Assembly (NCBI GenBank): GCA_017308575.1
Contig: JAFKEQ010000001.1
Coordinates: forward strand, 558,001-622,000
Length of the DNA stretch: 64,000 nucleotides
Origin: Afipia sp.
Lineage (GTDB): Bacteria > Pseudomonadota > Alphaproteobacteria > Rhizobiales > Xanthobacteraceae
Reading direction: 5' to 3'
This document shows, one piece after another, positions 63,973 through 64,000 of the stretch (positions are counted from its first letter, which is position 1; every line of letters begins with the position of its first letter). The position numbers were made by a program, and so were the translations under genes. Below the pieces are notes generated by a model. It searched no databases. It saw only the letters and a list, made by a program, of their open reading frames with translations, and was not told the DNA's origin.

Positions 63973-64000
63973 GGCAGGGGCTATTGTTCAGCTTAACCTC

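Overview
The window reads as an alphaproteobacterial chromosome, most likely a member of the Bradyrhizobium/Afipia/Rhodopseudomonas/Nitrobacter group. This is inferred from high GC, a form II cox-type molybdenum hydroxylase cluster, the bigR/blh sulfide module, an Omp25/Omp31-like barrel and an ECF sigma/DUF1109 pair. It has two parts. Everything left of about 37,690 looks like a horizontally acquired island. It ends in a 20-base copy of a tRNA-Ser 3' end (37,669-37,688) with no tRNA body in front of it, the usual scar of integration into a tRNA gene. The intact tRNA and the integrase should lie to the left, outside the window. Everything to the right reads as ordinary chromosome.

Island, left part (1-28,300): metal, mainly copper, handling. 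After two MFS genes (one truncated by the window edge, one frameshifted) and a decayed gene comes a CDF exporter with a divergent CadR/PbrR-type MerR regulator and a clear 19-bp-spacer promoter. A Cu(I) P-type ATPase and a divergent CsoR follow, with matching operators. A long plus-strand array then encodes small Met/His/Cys-rich secreted proteins, two TolC-type proteins, a Tat-exported multicopper oxidase, a cupredoxin, a CusF-like protein, an FkbM methyltransferase, a DUF4396-multicopper oxidase fusion, CopC, CopD, an OpgC-like acyltransferase, a cytochrome c, a predicted nuclease, a DUF411 protein and a complete CusCBA pump. It closes with a SigF/EcfF-type sigma factor and its DUF1109 anti-sigma partner. 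Two exact GTAACC-N16-CGAA promoters mark their regulon.

Island, right part (28,667-37,466): a probable defence module. It holds an orphan phosphoribosyltransferase-fold gene, a candidate stand-alone RNA with its own promoter and terminator, a leftward operon (sigma-like protein, small unknown protein, ImmA/IrrE peptidase), and a rightward four-gene operon. That operon encodes a ComEC-like metallo-beta-lactamase hydrolase, a single-chain E2-E1-JAB protein, a four-helix membrane protein and a DUF2235 phospholipase-like protein with two membrane helices. It resembles type II CBASS accessory genes without a CD-NTase, and is the strongest candidate for an undescribed system.

Chromosome (37,700-64,000): two decayed genes near the junction; ADP/GDP-heptose sugar genes (a guanylyltransferase-phosphatase fusion, a kinase and a gmhA-like remnant); a pyruvyltransferase-family gene; a DMT exporter; tRNA-Ser(GGA); a trehalose cluster (otsA, a GH15 hydrolase, otsB, an MFS carrier); coxS-L-M of the form II type; a 6-phosphofructokinase carrying Asn at the usual Asp103; an outer-membrane barrel; the bigR/blh/rhodanese/TauE sulfide-detoxification module; a molybdopterin oxidoreductase; and a second CoxL-like large subunit at the right edge.
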